DNA of 64,000 bases from Haematobia irritans (GCF_050003625.1 NC_134400.1:192043726-192107725); one strand, 5' to 3'; shown: positions 33,589 to 46,724, counted from the stretch's first letter. Program-made: numbers and translations. The notes: generated from the letters alone by a model not told the origin.

Positions 33589-34858
33589 ACGGTTGCCACT
33601 CGAGCCACAAATAATCTAAAAAAAATTATTTCTATGGAACACGTTGTCTAAATGTTTCTATTGACAATTTTGTCAAAATTTTATTTCTATAGAATTTTTT
33701 TTTAATTTTATTTCTATAGAAAATATTGTCAAAATTTTATTTCTATAGAAAATTTTGTCAAAATTTTTTTTCTTTAGGGGAATTTTGTCAAAATTTTAAT
33801 TCTATAGGGAAATTTTGTGAAAATGTTAATTCCATAGGGATATTTTGTCAACATTATATTTCTATAGAAAATATTTTAAAAATTTTATTTCTATAGAAAT
33901 TTTGTCAAAATTTTATTTTTATAGAAAATTTTGTCAAAATTATATTACTGTAGAAAATATTGTCAAAATTTTATTTCTATAGAGAAATTTTGTCAAGATT
34001 TTAGTTCTACAGAAAATTTTGTCAAAATTTTATATTTATAGAAAATTTTGTCAAAATTTTATTTTTATAGAAAACTTTGTCAAAATTTTATTTCTATAGA
34101 AAATCTTGTCAAAATTTTATTTCTATCGAAAATCTTGTCAAAATTTTATTTCTATAGAAAGTTTTGTCAAAATTTTATTTCTATAGAAAATTTTGTCAAA
34201 ATTTTATTTTTATAGATTTTTTTCTATGGGGAAATTTTGTCAAAATTTTAATTCTATAGGGAAATTTTGTCAACATTTTATTTCTATAGAAAATTTTGTC
34301 AAAATTTTATTTCTATAGAATTTTTTTTTTTTAAATTTATTTCAATATAAAATTTTGTCAAAACTTTATTTCAATATAAAATTTTGTCAAAACTTTACTT
34401 CTGTAGAAAATTTTGTTAAAATTTTATTTCTATAGAGAAATTTTGTCAAAACTTTAGTTCTACAGGAAATTTTGTCAAAATTTTATTTTTATAGAAAATT
34501 TTGTCAAAATTTTATTTTTATCGGAAATTTTGTCAAACTTTTATTTTTATAAAAAATCTTGTCAAAACTTTATTTCTATAAAAAGTTTTGTCAAAATTTT
34601 ATTTTTATAGAAAATATTGTCAAAATTTTATTTTTATAGAATTTTTTTTTTCTATAAGGAAATTTTGTCAACATTTTATTTCAATAGGGAACTTTTGTCA
34701 AAATTTTATTCTATAGGGAAATTTTTTCGAAATTTTATTTCTGTAGAAAATTTTGTTAAAATTTTATTTCTATAGGGAAATTTTGTCAAAACTTTAGTTC
34801 TGCAGGAAATTTTATCAAAATTTTATTTTTACAGAAAATTGTGTCAAAATTTTATTTT
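33589..34858 (+). repeat. Minisatellite array with lead-in, abutting a Helentron-like 5' end
   Basis: The lead-in (GGTTGCCACTCGAGCC at about 33590, ACAAATAATCTA) opens directly into monomers. A frequent variant has TATAGGGAAATTTTGTC. A block of variants near 33990-34230 is repeated with changes near 34440-34640. The array ends without a gap at TATACCCTGCG (34859). Confidence 0.9.
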
Positions 34859-35515
34859 TATACCCTGCGCCACACTGTGGAACAGGGTATTGTAAGTTAG
34901 TGCGTATGTTTGTAACACCCAGAAGGAGACGAGATAGACACATGGTGTCTTTGGCAATAATGCTCAGGGTGGGTCCCTGAGTCGATATAACCATGTCCGT
35001 CTGTCCGCCTGTCCGTCCGTCCGTCTGTCTGTGAACACATTTTTGTGATCAAAGTCTAGTTCGCAATTTAAGTCCAATAGCCTTCAAATATGGCACATGT
35101 TCCTTATTTGGGTCAGAATAGAACCCTATTGATTCTGAAAGAAATCGGTTCGGATTTAGATATAGCTCCCATATATATCTTTCGCCCGATATGGTCCTAA
35201 AAGCCAGAGTTTTGGCCCAATTTGGTTGAAATTTTGCACAGGGAGTAGAATTAACATTGTTGCTATGCGTGCCAAATTTCTTTGAAATCGGTTTACATTT
35301 AGATATAGCTCCCACATATATGTTTTTCTGATTTCGACAAAAATGGTCAAAATACCAACATTTTCCTTGTAAAATCGCCACTGCTTTGTCGAAAAGTTGT
35401 AAAAATGACTCTAATTTTCCTTAACTTCTAATACATATATATCGAGCGATAAATCATAAATAAACTTTTGCGAAGTTTCCTTAAAATTGCTTCAGATTTA
35501 AATGTTTCCCATATT
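34859..35515 (+). mobile_element. Helentron/DINE-like family A, 5' part of a split host copy
   Basis: Starts with TATACCCTGCGCCACACTG paired with CAGGGTA, then GTCCGTCTGTCCGCCTGTCC. It ends at GTTTCCCATATT, where the next element begins. The missing 3' part is probably 37166-37413, which begins exactly at the sequence that follows this point in an uninterrupted copy. Confidence 0.72.
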
Positions 35516-37165
35516 TATACCCTGCGCCACACTGAGGAACAGGGTATTATAAGTTAGTGCATATGTTTGTAACACCCAGAAGGAGACGAGATAGACACAT
35601 GGTGTCTTTGGCAATAATGCTCAGGGTGGGTCCCTGAGTCGATATAACCATGTCCGTCTGTCGGTCCGTCTGTCTGTGAACACATTTTTGTGATCAAAGT
35701 CTAGGTCGCAATTTAAGTCTAATCACTTTCAAATTTGGCACATGTTCCTAATTTGGGTCACAATAGAACCCTATTGATTTTGGAAGAAATCGGTTCAGAT
35801 TTAGATATAGCTCCCATATATATCTTTCGCCCGATATGCACTAAAATGGACCCAGCAGCCAGAGTTTTATACCGATTTGCTTGAAATTTTGTACAAACAT
35901 AGCACTTAGTCGTATAGTCAAGTGTGCAAAATTTGATTGAAATCGGTTCAGATTTAGATATAGCTCCCATATATATCTTTCGCCCGATATGGACTTATAT
36001 GGCCACAGAAGCCAGATTTTTTGCCGAATTTGGTTGAAATTTTGTACTAGGAGTACAATTAGTAGTGTAGTCAAGTGTGTAAAATTTTATTGAAATCGGT
36101 TCAGATTTAGATATAGCTCCCATATATATCTTTCGCCCGATATGGACTAATATGGTCCTTAAAGCCAGAGTTTTGGCCCAATTTGGTTGAAATTCTGCAC
36201 AGGGAGTAGATTTAGCATTGTAGCTATGCGTGTCAAATTTGGTTGAAATCGATTCAGATTTAGATATAGCTCCCATATATATCTTTCGCCCGATATGGAC
36301 TTATATGGCCCCAGAAGCCAGAGTTTTGGCCCGATTAGCTTGAAATTTTGCACTTGGAGTACAATTAGTAATATAGTCATGTGTGCCAAATTTGATTGAA
36401 ATCGGTTCAGATTTAGATATAGCTTCCATATATATTTTTCGCTCGATGTGGACTGATATGGCTCCAGAAGCCAGAGTTTTTGCCCGATTAGCTTGAAATT
36501 TTGCACTAGGAGTACAATTAGTAGTGTAGTCAAGTGTGCCAAATTTTATTGAAATCGGTTCAGATTTAGATGTAGCTCCCATATATAGTTTTCGCCCGAT
36601 ATAGCCCCAGAAGCCAGAGTTTTGGCCCAATTTTCTTGAAATTTTGCACTAGGAGTACAATTAGTAATATAGTCATGTGTGCCAAATTTGATTGAAATCG
36701 GTTGAGATTTAGATATGGCTCCCATATATATGTTTTTCTGATTTCGACAAAAATGGTCAAAATACCAACATTTTCCTTGTTAAATCGCCACTGCTTAGTC
36801 GAAAAGTTGTAAGAATGACTCTAATTTTCCTAAACTTCTAATACATATATATCGAGCGATAAATCATAAATAAACTTTCGCGAAGTTTCCTTGAAATTGG
36901 TTCAGATTTAAATGTTTCCAATATTTTTTTTTACTGAAATTGTGTTCCACCCTAGTGCATTAGCCGACTTAAATTTTGAGTCTATAGATTTTGTAGAAGT
37001 CTGTCCAGATCGAGTAATATTTAAATGTATGTATTTGGGGCAAACATTTATATATAGCCCCCATCACATTTGACGGATGTGATATGGTATCGAAAATTTA
37101 GATTTACAAAGTGGTGCAGTGTATATTATAGTCGGCCCCGCCCGACTTTAGACTTTCCTTAGTTG
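35516..37165 (+). mobile_element. Helentron/DINE-like family A, complete nested copy
   Basis: Complete from TATACCCTGCGCCACACTG to the CGGCC…GGCCG-type hairpin region and TTTCCTTAGTTGTT. The core CGGTTCAGATTTAGATATAG occurs at 35791, 35944, 36097, 36250, 36403 and 36556 (five steps of exactly 153 bp) and at 36699 (143, with a 10-bp deletion). Because 153 is a multiple of 3, long minus-strand frames run through it as 51-residue peptide repeats; these are not judged to be genes. It lies inside another copy. Confidence 0.75.
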
Positions 37166-37413
37166 TTTTTTACTAATAGTGTGTTCCACCCTAGTGCATT
37201 AGCCGACTTAAATTTTGAGTCTATAGATTTGTAGAAGTCTATCAAATTCTGTCCAGATCGAGTGATATTTAAATGTATGTATTTGGGACAAACCTTTATA
37301 TATAGCCCCCAAAACATTTGACGGATGTGATATGGTATCGAAAATTTAGATCTTCAAAGTTGTTCAGGGTATAATACAGTCGGCCCCGCCCGACTTTAGA
37401 CTTTCCTTACTAG
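37166..37413 (+). mobile_element. 3' part of the split family A host element
   Basis: Begins at ACTAATAGTGTGTTCCACCC after a T-run and ends with CGGCCCCGCCCGACTTTAG and ACTTTCCTTACTAG. Joined in order with 34859-35515 it gives one family A element interrupted at its internal T-run by the complete copy 35516-37165. Confidence 0.7.
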
Positions 37414-37870
37414 TTATAGATAATTTTGTCAAAATTTTATTTTTATAGAAAATTTTGTCAAAATTTTAGTTTTATAGATTTTTTTTTCTATGGGGTAATT
37501 TTGTCAAAATTTTATTTCTATAGGGAAATTTTTTCGAAATTTTATTTCTATAAGGAAATTTTGTCAACATTTTATTTCTATAGGGAAATTTTGTCAAAAT
37601 TTTATTTCTATAGAAAATTTTGTCAAAATTTTATTTTTACAGAAAATTTTGTCAAAATTTTATTTCTATAGAAAATTTTGTCAAAATTTTATTTCTACAG
37701 AAAATTTTGTCAAAATTTTATTTCTATTGACAATATTGTCAAAATTTCATTTCTAAAGAAAATTTTATTTCTATAGAATATTTTGTCAAAATTTTATTTC
37801 TATAGCAAATGTTGTCAAAACTATATTATTTCTATAGAAAATTTTGTCACAATTTCTCTTCGTATTCCTT
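37414..37870 (+). repeat. 29-bp minisatellite array
   Basis: About 15 monomers, some with TATAGGGAAATTTTGTC, one with TTTTTTTTCTATGGGG. Confidence 0.9.
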
Positions 37871-38589
37871 CAAAATGTCTAGGATAATATAAAATGATAT
37901 CGTATTCACATACCCTCAGATTTATAATAGAAATATTTGTAAAGTTTTTAGTTTTTCCAAAAATTCTATCATTCGATATTGTGGTATGAAGCAAAACTTT
38001 CATCAACTCCATGATAACTGACACCCACATACAAACTTAAATAATTGCACTTAACTTAAATAATTGCACACACATACATCCACAGTTCATTAAGCCAACA
38101 AATGTCATAAAATTTAATAATGCAAATGTAATTAAGTCGAAAAGACCATCCTGTAAACTAAAGTCATTCCTGCAAATAACGGATATGCAACAAGGATGCG
38201 TGGCCCCGCCTCCCCATATACATGGATGTCATTGAAGTGTAGTAATTCTCGTTTTCAGTGAAATGAATCAGTGTTGATGCCAAAGGTGTTAAATTTGTTT
38301 ATGGTTGTTTTGGTCGATGCTAGTGTGTCACTCCCCGTCCAAATGAGAGTCATATCATGAGGTGCAGACAAAACTATTCCCAATCATGTTTCGATGGTTT
38401 AGTGGTTACACCATTAACTGGAATCTAATAAAATTGTTCTGGCTAAAAGGTGTGAAAATTGAAGTCCATAAAGCGATAAGTTACATTTAAATCGCTAAGT
38501 GTTTGATATAACTCACATATTGACTGATTTCCTGATTTAATTTCTTCGGGGGATAGAAGGGAACAACAATCTCCTCACTGAAATCAATC
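37871..38589. other. Unique island between arrays
   Basis: No gene recognised. Contains short direct repeats (AACTTAAATAATTGCAC twice near 38035-38065). It may be an unrecognised insertion in the array. Confidence 0.45.
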
Positions 38590-39660
38590 AATTTTTATTT
38601 CTACAGATTTTTTTTGTAAAATTTTATTTGTATAGAAAATTTTGTCAAAATTTTATTTCTATAGAAAATTTTGTAAAAATTTATTTATATAGAAAATTTT
38701 ATTTCTGTACAAAATTTAAAAAAAAGTACTTCTGTGGAAAATTTTGTTAAAATGTAATTCCTATAAAAAATTTTGTCAAAATTTTATTTCTATAGAAAAT
38801 TTTGTCAAAACTTTTATTTCTATAGGGAAATTTTGTCAAAACTTTTATTTCTATAGGGAAATTTTGTCAAAATATTTTTTTTCTATGGGGAATTTTGTCA
38901 AAATTTTATTTCTATAGAAAATCTTTTCAAAATTTAATTTCTATAGAAAATTTTGTCAAAATTTTATTTCTATGGAAAATTTTGTCAAAATTTTATTTCT
39001 ATAGAAAATTTCGTTAAAAATTTTATTGACATTGACAATTTTGTCAAAAATTTAGTTCTATAGAAAATGTGGTCAAAATTTTATTTCTATAGTAAATTTT
39101 GTTAAAAACTTTATTTCTATAGAAGTTTTTGCCAAAATTTTATTTCTGTAGAAATTTTTGCCAAATTTTATTTCTATAGAAAATTTTGCTAAATTTTATT
39201 TCTATAGAAAATTTTGTCAAAATTTTATTTCTCTATGGGGAATTTTGTCAAAATTGTATTTTTATAGAAAATTTTGTCAAATTTTTTTTTTTATAGGGAA
39301 ATTTTGTCAAATTTTTTTTTCTATAAAAAATTTTGTCAAAATTTTGTTTCTATAGAAAATTTTTTCAAAATTTAATTTCTATAGAAAATTTTGTCAAAAT
39401 TCTATTTTTATAGAAAATTTGGTCAAAATTTTGCTTTCTATAAAAAATTTTGTTAAAAATTTTATTTATATTGACAATTTGGCAAAATTTTAGTTCTATA
39501 AAAATTTGTTCAAAATTTTATTTCTATAGAAAATTTTGCTAAATTTTATTTCTATAGAAAATTTTGTCAAAATTTTATTTCTATAGAAAATTTTGTCAAA
39601 ATTTTATTTCTATAAAAAATTTTGTAAAAATTTTATTTCTATACAAAATTTTGTCAAATT
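38590..39660 (+). repeat. 29-bp minisatellite array, left flank of a Helentron-like insertion
   Basis: Forward monomers. The part from about 39010 (GTTAAAAATTTTATTGACAT) to 39660 corresponds monomer by monomer to 42500-43158, placing it in a higher-order duplication. Confidence 0.92.
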
Positions 39661-39796
39661 TTTTATACCCTCCATCATAGGATGGGGGTATATTAACTTT
39701 GTCATTCCGTTTGTAACACATCGAAATATTGCTCTAAGACCCCATAAAGTATATATATTCTGGGTCGTGGTGAAATTCTGAGTCGATCTAAGCATG

Positions 39797-39830
39797 TCCG
39801 TCCGTCCGTCCGTCCGTCCGTCCGTCTGTT
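39797..39830 (+). repeat. (GTCC)n microsatellite
   Basis: Seven consecutive GTCC units followed by GTCTG, at the position where other copies have two to five units. GTCY tracts at this position are characteristic of mini-me/DINE-like elements. Confidence 0.85.
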
Positions 39831-40711
39831 GAAATCACGCTAACTTCCGAACGAAACAAGCTATCGACTTGAAACTTGGCACAAGTAGTTGTTATCGATG
39901 TAGGTCGGATGGTATTGAAAATGGGCCATATCGGTCCACTTTTACGTATAGCCCCCATATAAAGGGACCCTCAGATTTGGCTTGTGGAGCCTCTAACAGA
40001 AGCATATTTCATCCGATCCAGCTGAAATTTGGTACATGGTGTTGGTATACGGTCTCTAACAACCATGCAAAAATTGGTCCACATCGGTCCATAATTATAT
40101 ATAGCCCCCATATAAACCGATCCCCAGATTTGGCTTGCGGAGCCTAAAAGAGAAGCAAATTTCATCCGATCCGGCTGAAATTTGGTACATGGTGTTGGTA
40201 TATGGTCTCTAACAATCATGCAAAAATTGGTCCACATCGGTCCATAACTATATATAACCCCCATATAAACCGATCCCCAGATTTGGCTTGCGGAGCCTCA
40301 AAGAGAAGCAAATTTCATCCGATCCGGCTGAAATTTGCTACATGATGTTGGTATATTGTCTCTAACAACTATGCAAAAATTGGTCCACATCGGTTCATAA
40401 TTATATATAGCCCCCATATAAACTGATACCCAGATTTGGCTTGCTGAGTCTCCAAGAGAAGCAAATTTCATCCAAGCCGGTTGTAATTTGGAACATGGTG
40501 TTAGTATATGATCTTTAACAACCGTGCCAGAAGTGGTCCATATCGGTCCATAATTATATATAGCCCCCATATAAAACGTTCTCCAGATTTGACCTCCGGA
40601 GCCTCTTGGAGGAGCAAAATTCATCCGATCCGGTTCAAATTAGGAACGTGGTGTTAGTATATGGTCGCTAACAACCATACCAAAATTGGTTCAATCACAC
40701 AAAAATTGGTC

Positions 40712-41130
40712 CATAGAGCCAAAAATAATCTACCAAAATTGTATTTCTATAGAAAATTTTGTCAAAATTTTATTCAGTTCATAATAAAATTTTCATCATT
40801 TTCAAAATTGTATTTTTATAGAAAATTTTGTCAAAATTTTATTTCTATAGAAAATTTTGTTCAAATTTTATTCGGTTCATAATCACGGTTGCCACTCGAG
40901 CCACAAATAATCTACCAAGATTTTATTTCTATAGAAATTTTTGTCAAAAGTTTATTTCTATAGCAAATTTGTTAAAATTTTATTTCTGTAGAAATTTTTG
41001 TCAAAATTTTCTTTCTATAGAAAATTTTGTCAAAATTTTTATTTCTATAGAAAATTTTGTGAAAATTTTATTTCTATAGAAAATTTTGTTAAAATTTTAT
41101 TTCTGTAGATAATTTTGTCAAAATTTTATG
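40712..41130 (+). repeat. Minisatellite with lead-ins inside family B copy 2
   Basis: Lead-in AGAGCCAAAAATAATCTACC near 40718, a few monomers, a TTTTCATCATTTTC interruption, then a second lead-in (GGTTGCCACTCGAGCC near 40888) and about eight monomers. Same layout as 23345-23740. Confidence 0.88.
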
Positions 41131-41382
41131 TCTACTTTGTCAAACTGAATTATATACGTATTGGATCGATCTTTTTTGATTAAATATATACCACGTATGG
41201 AGTTACATTCAATTTAGAAGATGGTGTTAGGAGGTTTTAAGATACCTTGCCATCGGCAAGCGTTACCGCAACTTAAGTAATTCGATTGTGGATGGCAGTG
41301 TTTAGATGAAGTTTCTACGCAATCCATGATGGAGGGTACATAAGCTTCGGCCTGGCCGAACTTACGGCCGTATATACTTGTT

Positions 41383-44300
41383 TTTCTATAGAAAATTTTG
41401 TTAAAAATTTTATTTCTAAAGAAAATTTTATTTCTATAGGGAAATCTTGTCAAAATTTTATTTCTACTGAAAATTTTGACAAAATTTTATTTCTACTGAA
41501 AATTTTGACAAAATTTTATTTCTATTGACAATTTTGTCAAAATTTTATTTCTATAGAATATTTTGTCAAAATTTCATTTCTATAGAAAATTTTGTCAAAA
41601 TTTTATTTCTATTGACAATTTTGTCAAAATATTTTTTTTTTCTATAAGGAATTTTGTCATAATTGTATTTCTATAGAACATTTTGTCAAACATTTTTTTC
41701 TATACGGAAATTTTGTCAAAATTTTATTTCTACAGAAAATGTTGTCAAAATCTTATTTCTATAGAAACTTTTGGCAAAATTGTATTTCTATTGAAAATTT
41801 TGTTAAGAATTTTATTTCTATAGAAAATTTTGTCAAAATTTTATTTCTATAGAAAATTTTGTCAAAATTTTATTTCTATAGAAAATTTTGTCAAAATTTT
41901 ATTTCTATAGAAAATTTTGTGAAAATTTTATTTCTATAGAAAATTTTTTCAATATTTTATTTCTATAGAAAATTTGGTCAAAATTTTATTTCTATAGAAA
42001 ATTTTTTAAAAATTTTATTTCTATAGAAAATTTTTTAAAAATTTTATTTCTATAGAAAATTTTGTCAAAATTTTATTTCTATTGACAATTTTGTTAAAAT
42101 TTTATTTCTATAACAAATTTTGTTAAAAATTGTATTTCTATAGAAAATTTGGTCAAAATTTTGTTTCTATAGAAAGTTTTGTCAAAATTTTATTTATATT
42201 GACAGTTTTGTCAACATTTTATTTCTATAGACAATTTTGTCAAAATTTTATTTCTATAGAAAATTTTGTCAAAATTTTATTTCTATTGACAATTTTGTCA
42301 AAATATTTTTTTCTATCGGGAATTTTGTCAAAATTGTATTTCTATAGAAAATTTTGTCAAACATTTTTTATATAGGGAAATTTTGTCAAAAAAAAATTTT
42401 TTCTATAGGGAAATTTTGTTAAAAAATTTTGAATAGAAAATTTTGTCAAAATTTTATTTCTATGGAAAATTTGGTCAAAATTTTATTTCTATAGAAAATT
42501 TTGTTAAAAATTTTATTGACATTGACAATTTTGTCAAAAATTTAGTTCTATAGAAAATTTTGTTAAAAATTTTATTTCTATAGAAATTTTTGCCAAAATT
42601 TTATTTCTGTAGAAATTTTTGCCAAATTTTAATTCTATAGAGAATTTTACTAAATTTTATTTCTATAGAAAATTTTGTCAAATTTTTTTTTTCTATAGGG
42701 AAATTTTGTCAAATTTTTTTTCTATAGGGAAATTTTGTCAAAATTTTTTTTCCATAAAAAATTTTGTCAAAATTTTGTTTCTATAGAAAATTTTTTCAAA
42801 ATTTAATTTCTATAGAAAATTTTGTCAAAATTCTATTTCTATAGAAAATTTGGTCAAAATTTTGTTAAAAATTTTATTTATATTGACAATTTTGTCAAAA
42901 TTTTAGTTCTATAAAAATTTGTTCAAAATTTTATTTCTATAGAAAATTTTGTTAAAAATTTTATTTCTATAAAAAATTTTGCCAAAATTTTATTTCTGTA
43001 GAAATTTTTGCCAAATTTTATTTCTATAGAAAATTTTGCTAAATTTTATTTCTATAGAAAATTTTGTCAAAATTTTATTTCTATAGAAAATTTTGTCAAA
43101 ATTTTATTTCTATAAAAAATTTTGTAAAAATTTTATTTCTATACAAAATTTTGTCAAATTTTTTTTCTATAGAAAATTTTGTTAAAAATTTTATTTCTAA
43201 AGAAAATTTTGTCAAAATTTTATTTCTATAGGGAAATCTTGTCAAAATTTTATTTCTACTGAAAATTTTGACAAAATTTTATTTCTACTGAAAATTTTGA
43301 CAAAATTTTATTTCTATTGACAATTTTGTCAAAATTTTATTTCTATAGAAAATTTTGTCAAAATTTCATTTCTATAGAAAATTTTGTCAAAATTTTATTT
43401 CTATTGACAATTTTGTCAACATTTTATTTCTATAGAACATTTTGTTAAACATTTTATTTCTATAGAAAATTTTGTCAAAATTTTATTTCTATTGACAATT
43501 TTGTCAAAATATTTTTTTTTTCTATAAGGAATTTTGTCAAAATTGTATTTCTATAGAACATTTTGTCAAACATTTTTTTCTAAAGGGAAATTTTGTCAAA
43601 ACAAATTTTTTCTATAGGGAAATTTTGTCAAAATTTTTTTTCTATACGGAAATTTTGTCAAAATTTTATTTCTACAGAAAATGTTGTCAAAATCTTATTT
43701 CTATAGAAAATTTTGTTAAAAATTTTATTTCTATAGAAAATTTTGTAAAGAATTTTATTTCTATCGAAAATTTTATCAAAATTTTATTTCTATAGAAAAT
43801 TTTATTTCTATAGAAAATTTTTTCAATATTTTATTTCTATAGAAAATTTGGTCAAAATTTTATTTCTATAGAAAATTTTGTTAAAAATTTTATTTCTATA
43901 GAAAATTTTGTCAAAATTTTATTTCTATAGAAAATTTTGTCAAATTTTTATTTCTATAGAAAATTTTGTCAAAATTTTATTTCCATAAAAAATTTTTTAA
44001 AAATTTTATTTCTATAGAAAATTTTGTCAAAATTTTATTTCTATTGACAATTTTGTTAAAATTTTATTTCTGTAAAAAATTTTGTTAAAAATTGTATTTA
44101 TATAGAAAATTTGGTCAAAATTTTGTTTCTACAGAAAGTTTTGTCAAAATTTTATTTCTATTGACAGTTTTGTCAACATTTTATTTCTATAGACAATTTT
44201 GTCAAAATTTTATTTCTATAGAAAATTTTGTCAAAATTTTATTTCTATTGACAATTTTGTCAAAATATTTTTTTTCTATCGGGAATTTTGTCAAATTTTT

Positions 44301-45060
44301 ATTTCTATAGAAAATTTAGGCAAACATTTTTTATATAGGGTAATTTTGTCAAAAAAAAATTTTTTCTATAGGGAAATTTTATTAAAAAAATTTTGTTTCT
44401 ATAGGGAAATTATGTCAAAATTTTTTTTTATAGGGAAATTGTATCAAAATTTTATTTCTATAGAAAATTTTGTATAAATTTTGTTTCTATTGACAATTTT
44501 GTCAAAATTTTATTTCTATAGAAAATTGTGTCAAAATTTTATTTCTATAGAAAATTTTGTTAAACATTTTATTTCTATAGAAAATTTTGTTAAAAATTTT
44601 ATTTCTATAGAAAATATTGTTAAAAATTTTATTTCTATAGAAAATTTTGTCAAAATTTTATTTCTATACAAAATTTTGAAAAAAAAAAATGTCTGTAGAA
44701 AATTGTATTAAAATTTAATTTCAATAGAAAATTTTGCCAAAATTGTATTTCTATAGAAAATTTTGTTAAAAATTTTATTTCTATAGAAAATTTTGTGAAA
44801 ATTTTATTTCTATAGAAAATTTTGTGAAAATTTTATTTCTATAGAAAATTTTGTCAAAATTTTATTTCTATAGAAAATTTGGTCACAATTTTATTTCCGT
44901 AGAAAATTTTGTCAAAATTTCATTTCTTTAGGAAATTTTGTCAATATTTTATTTGTTTAGGAAATTTTGTCAATATTTTATTTCTATAGACAATTTATCA
45001 AACTTTTATTTCTAAATATAGTTATCGCAAAATGTTATTTCTATATAAAAGTTGTGCAAA
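41383..45060 (+). repeat. Large minisatellite array with higher-order units
   Basis: Forward monomers with distinctive variants (TTGACAATTTTGTC, TATAGGGAAATTTTGTC, CTACTGAAAATTTTGAC). Variant order repeats: the CTACTGAAAATTTTGAC pair at about 41463 and 43253 (1,790 bp), and the AGTTTTGTCAACATTTT series at 42200 and 44165 (about 1,962 bp). A third copy of the latter series occurs near 50460. All open frames are repeat translations. Confidence 0.93.
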
Positions 45061-45418
45061 ATTTTCGTCTATATATAAGTTTTTTTAAGGTTTATTTCTG
45101 CACGAAATTTTGCAAAATTTTAACATGTTTGTAGCAGTCTTTCTTATTTTCTCTGATATTTAGTATATGATATCGGCAAGCGTGTTATAGTTGGCGGAAA
45201 AACAGTGTTTTGTTTTCTGTGATCCGGTTCTAGTTTATTACTTTTATTAAAGTGTCCTTAAAACTATTCCCTTTATTCCCTTGAAAATAGTCACATACAC
45301 AATTCGAATAAACCATTCGTGCCTGCAACTTGAAGCCTGATATGTTGGACATTCCATGAAACATGCAGTTTACCTGCCGCATTTGGCTAATGCAATAATG
45401 CATTCTTTTCCGTTACAT
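45061..45418. other. Unique sequence, no gene recognised
   Basis: Nothing recognised beyond a decayed last monomer at the left edge. Confidence 0.45.
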
Positions 45419-45956
45419 CCCAGCAAAAAAGGGGTCGCCAAAAAAGTAATGAAAATGTTCTTTTTGGATCCGGAAGTGGTGCAAAATTGACGCAGAAGCG
45501 ATGAATTTAACATGGGCTTGTCATAGGACGGAAATCCTCCATTTCAACAGCCGTTGCACTGAATTTACATCACTTCTTTAGCTGTAATCCGAATTCAATG
45601 TTTTGGATGTAAGTTAAAAAATTCTTTATAATTTTTAATGGATTCTAACGCTTCTCGGAAACGTTTGACCTCAAATATTTTCAAAAATTCAAAAATTTTT
45701 CATATTGGATTTAGCATTTTTGTCGACAAAATTTAAATGATTTGTATCATTTTATGAATTCTGAAACTGTTTTTAACAATTTTGCAACAAAAAAGTTAAA
45801 ATTACCCATCAAAAATATGAAAAAAGCATGTTATTAAAAATTGAATGAAAATAACTTCTTGTGTAGTTAAAATAAAGAACATCATTGGGAGTGCATCATC
45901 TGGAAGTGCTTTTAAAGTTGTGCCTTTGGTAGAACTTCCAAATTTTGTTTGCTGGG
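45419..45956. mobile_element. Candidate MITE with CCCAGCAAA ends
   Basis: Begins CCCAGCAAAAAAGG and ends AATTTTGTTTGCTGGG, giving a 9-bp inverted terminus with AT flanking both sides. GGAAGTGGTGC near 45471 and GGAAGTGCTTTT near 45911 are further sub-terminal similarities. No coding frame. The target duplication and superfamily remain open. Confidence 0.5.
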
Positions 45957-46724
45957 ATGACCAGCGCTCCATGTATCCATACCACCTCAAATGATTGAGT
46001 TCAAATGTCACATAGCTAAGTAAAGCATGGAGCTTTGATATTCCCTGACATCGAATGACTAACAAACTTTGACCCATAGATAGGGCCAAAATGCAATGAA
46101 ATGACATGAAGATGTATATACAGTGAGTGTCAAAATATTGTACACTAAATATGTATTTGTTTGCAAAAGAGGTGGGACTGTGTACATTTTTTTATTTGAT
46201 TTTTCGATTTGAAGGGGAAATTTAAATTATATTTTGTTTGAAATCATAAATATAAAGACTGACCAAAACTACGCTTTACTGTTTACTATATTTTGAAGCT
46301 ATTTGTAGCTTTTGCTGTTGTATGTATGATTGGCCTTTGGGAGGTATAGAAAATATGAGGAAGTCATGATATCTGTTGCGGCAATAAACCATGTGAGTAT
46401 AGTGGTCAGCAATGACTATCACACACATACACATTCAATTCCTTGATAATTGAGTGTACATTTGACATTGCATCCTTCTATAGGATCCAATGTCCTGCGA
46501 GCAACTAAAGTTTCCATTTCCTCTCATGTTGTGGTGTTCTGTATTTCCGATGACAAGAGCTTCATTTAATTTTGGAAATTAATGACAATTTCTGTGTTGT
46601 GGATATAAACCTAATAAGCGTTTACGCTTAGTAGATGTCATTGATGGCATAGTAGAAATTTGAATACAGATTTTTTTTAAATAGACCTAAGAGGGAGTGG
46701 TTAATATCAATGGGGGATTTGTGT
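45957..46724. other. Unique sequence, no confident gene
   Basis: A minus-strand frame of 101 codons (46107-45802) matches nothing I recognise and overlaps the MITE end. TATACAGTGAGTGTCAAAAT at 46117 looks like a Tc1-type terminus next to TA, but no partner end was found. Confidence 0.4.

Larger units (their letters stand above)
39664..41382 (+). mobile_element. Helentron/DINE-like family B, copy 2
   Basis: Same ends as 22147-23980: TATACCCTCCATCATAGGAT at the 5' end and a GGCCG/CGGCC hairpin plus TATATACTTGTT at the 3' end. A (GTCC)n tract of seven units lies at 39797-39826, longer than in copy 1. Modules are 153 bp apart (for example 40063 and 40216). It contains two lead-ins and a short minisatellite (40712-41130). 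It sits in a T-run of the surrounding array, and the duplicated array copy at 43150-43170 shows the same site unoccupied. Confidence 0.8.

Noticed and set aside
35758..36760. Minus-strand frames with 51-residue peptide repeats (GAISKSEPISIKFGT)
   Set aside because: They follow from the 153-bp module being a multiple of 3. Frames overlap each other on the same strand and also occur on the other strand elsewhere, so a protein is unlikely.
37166..37413. Independent short element next to 35516-37165
   Set aside because: Its edges fit better as the 3' half of the interrupted host element starting at 34859.
45802..46107. 101-codon minus-strand frame as a gene
   Set aside because: No family resemblance; it overlaps a MITE terminus and has no neighbouring exon-like signals that I could see.
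46117..46145. Tc1-type terminal repeat (CAGTGAGTGTCAAAATATTG after TA)
   Set aside because: No matching inverted end was found in the following kilobase, so no element could be delimited.
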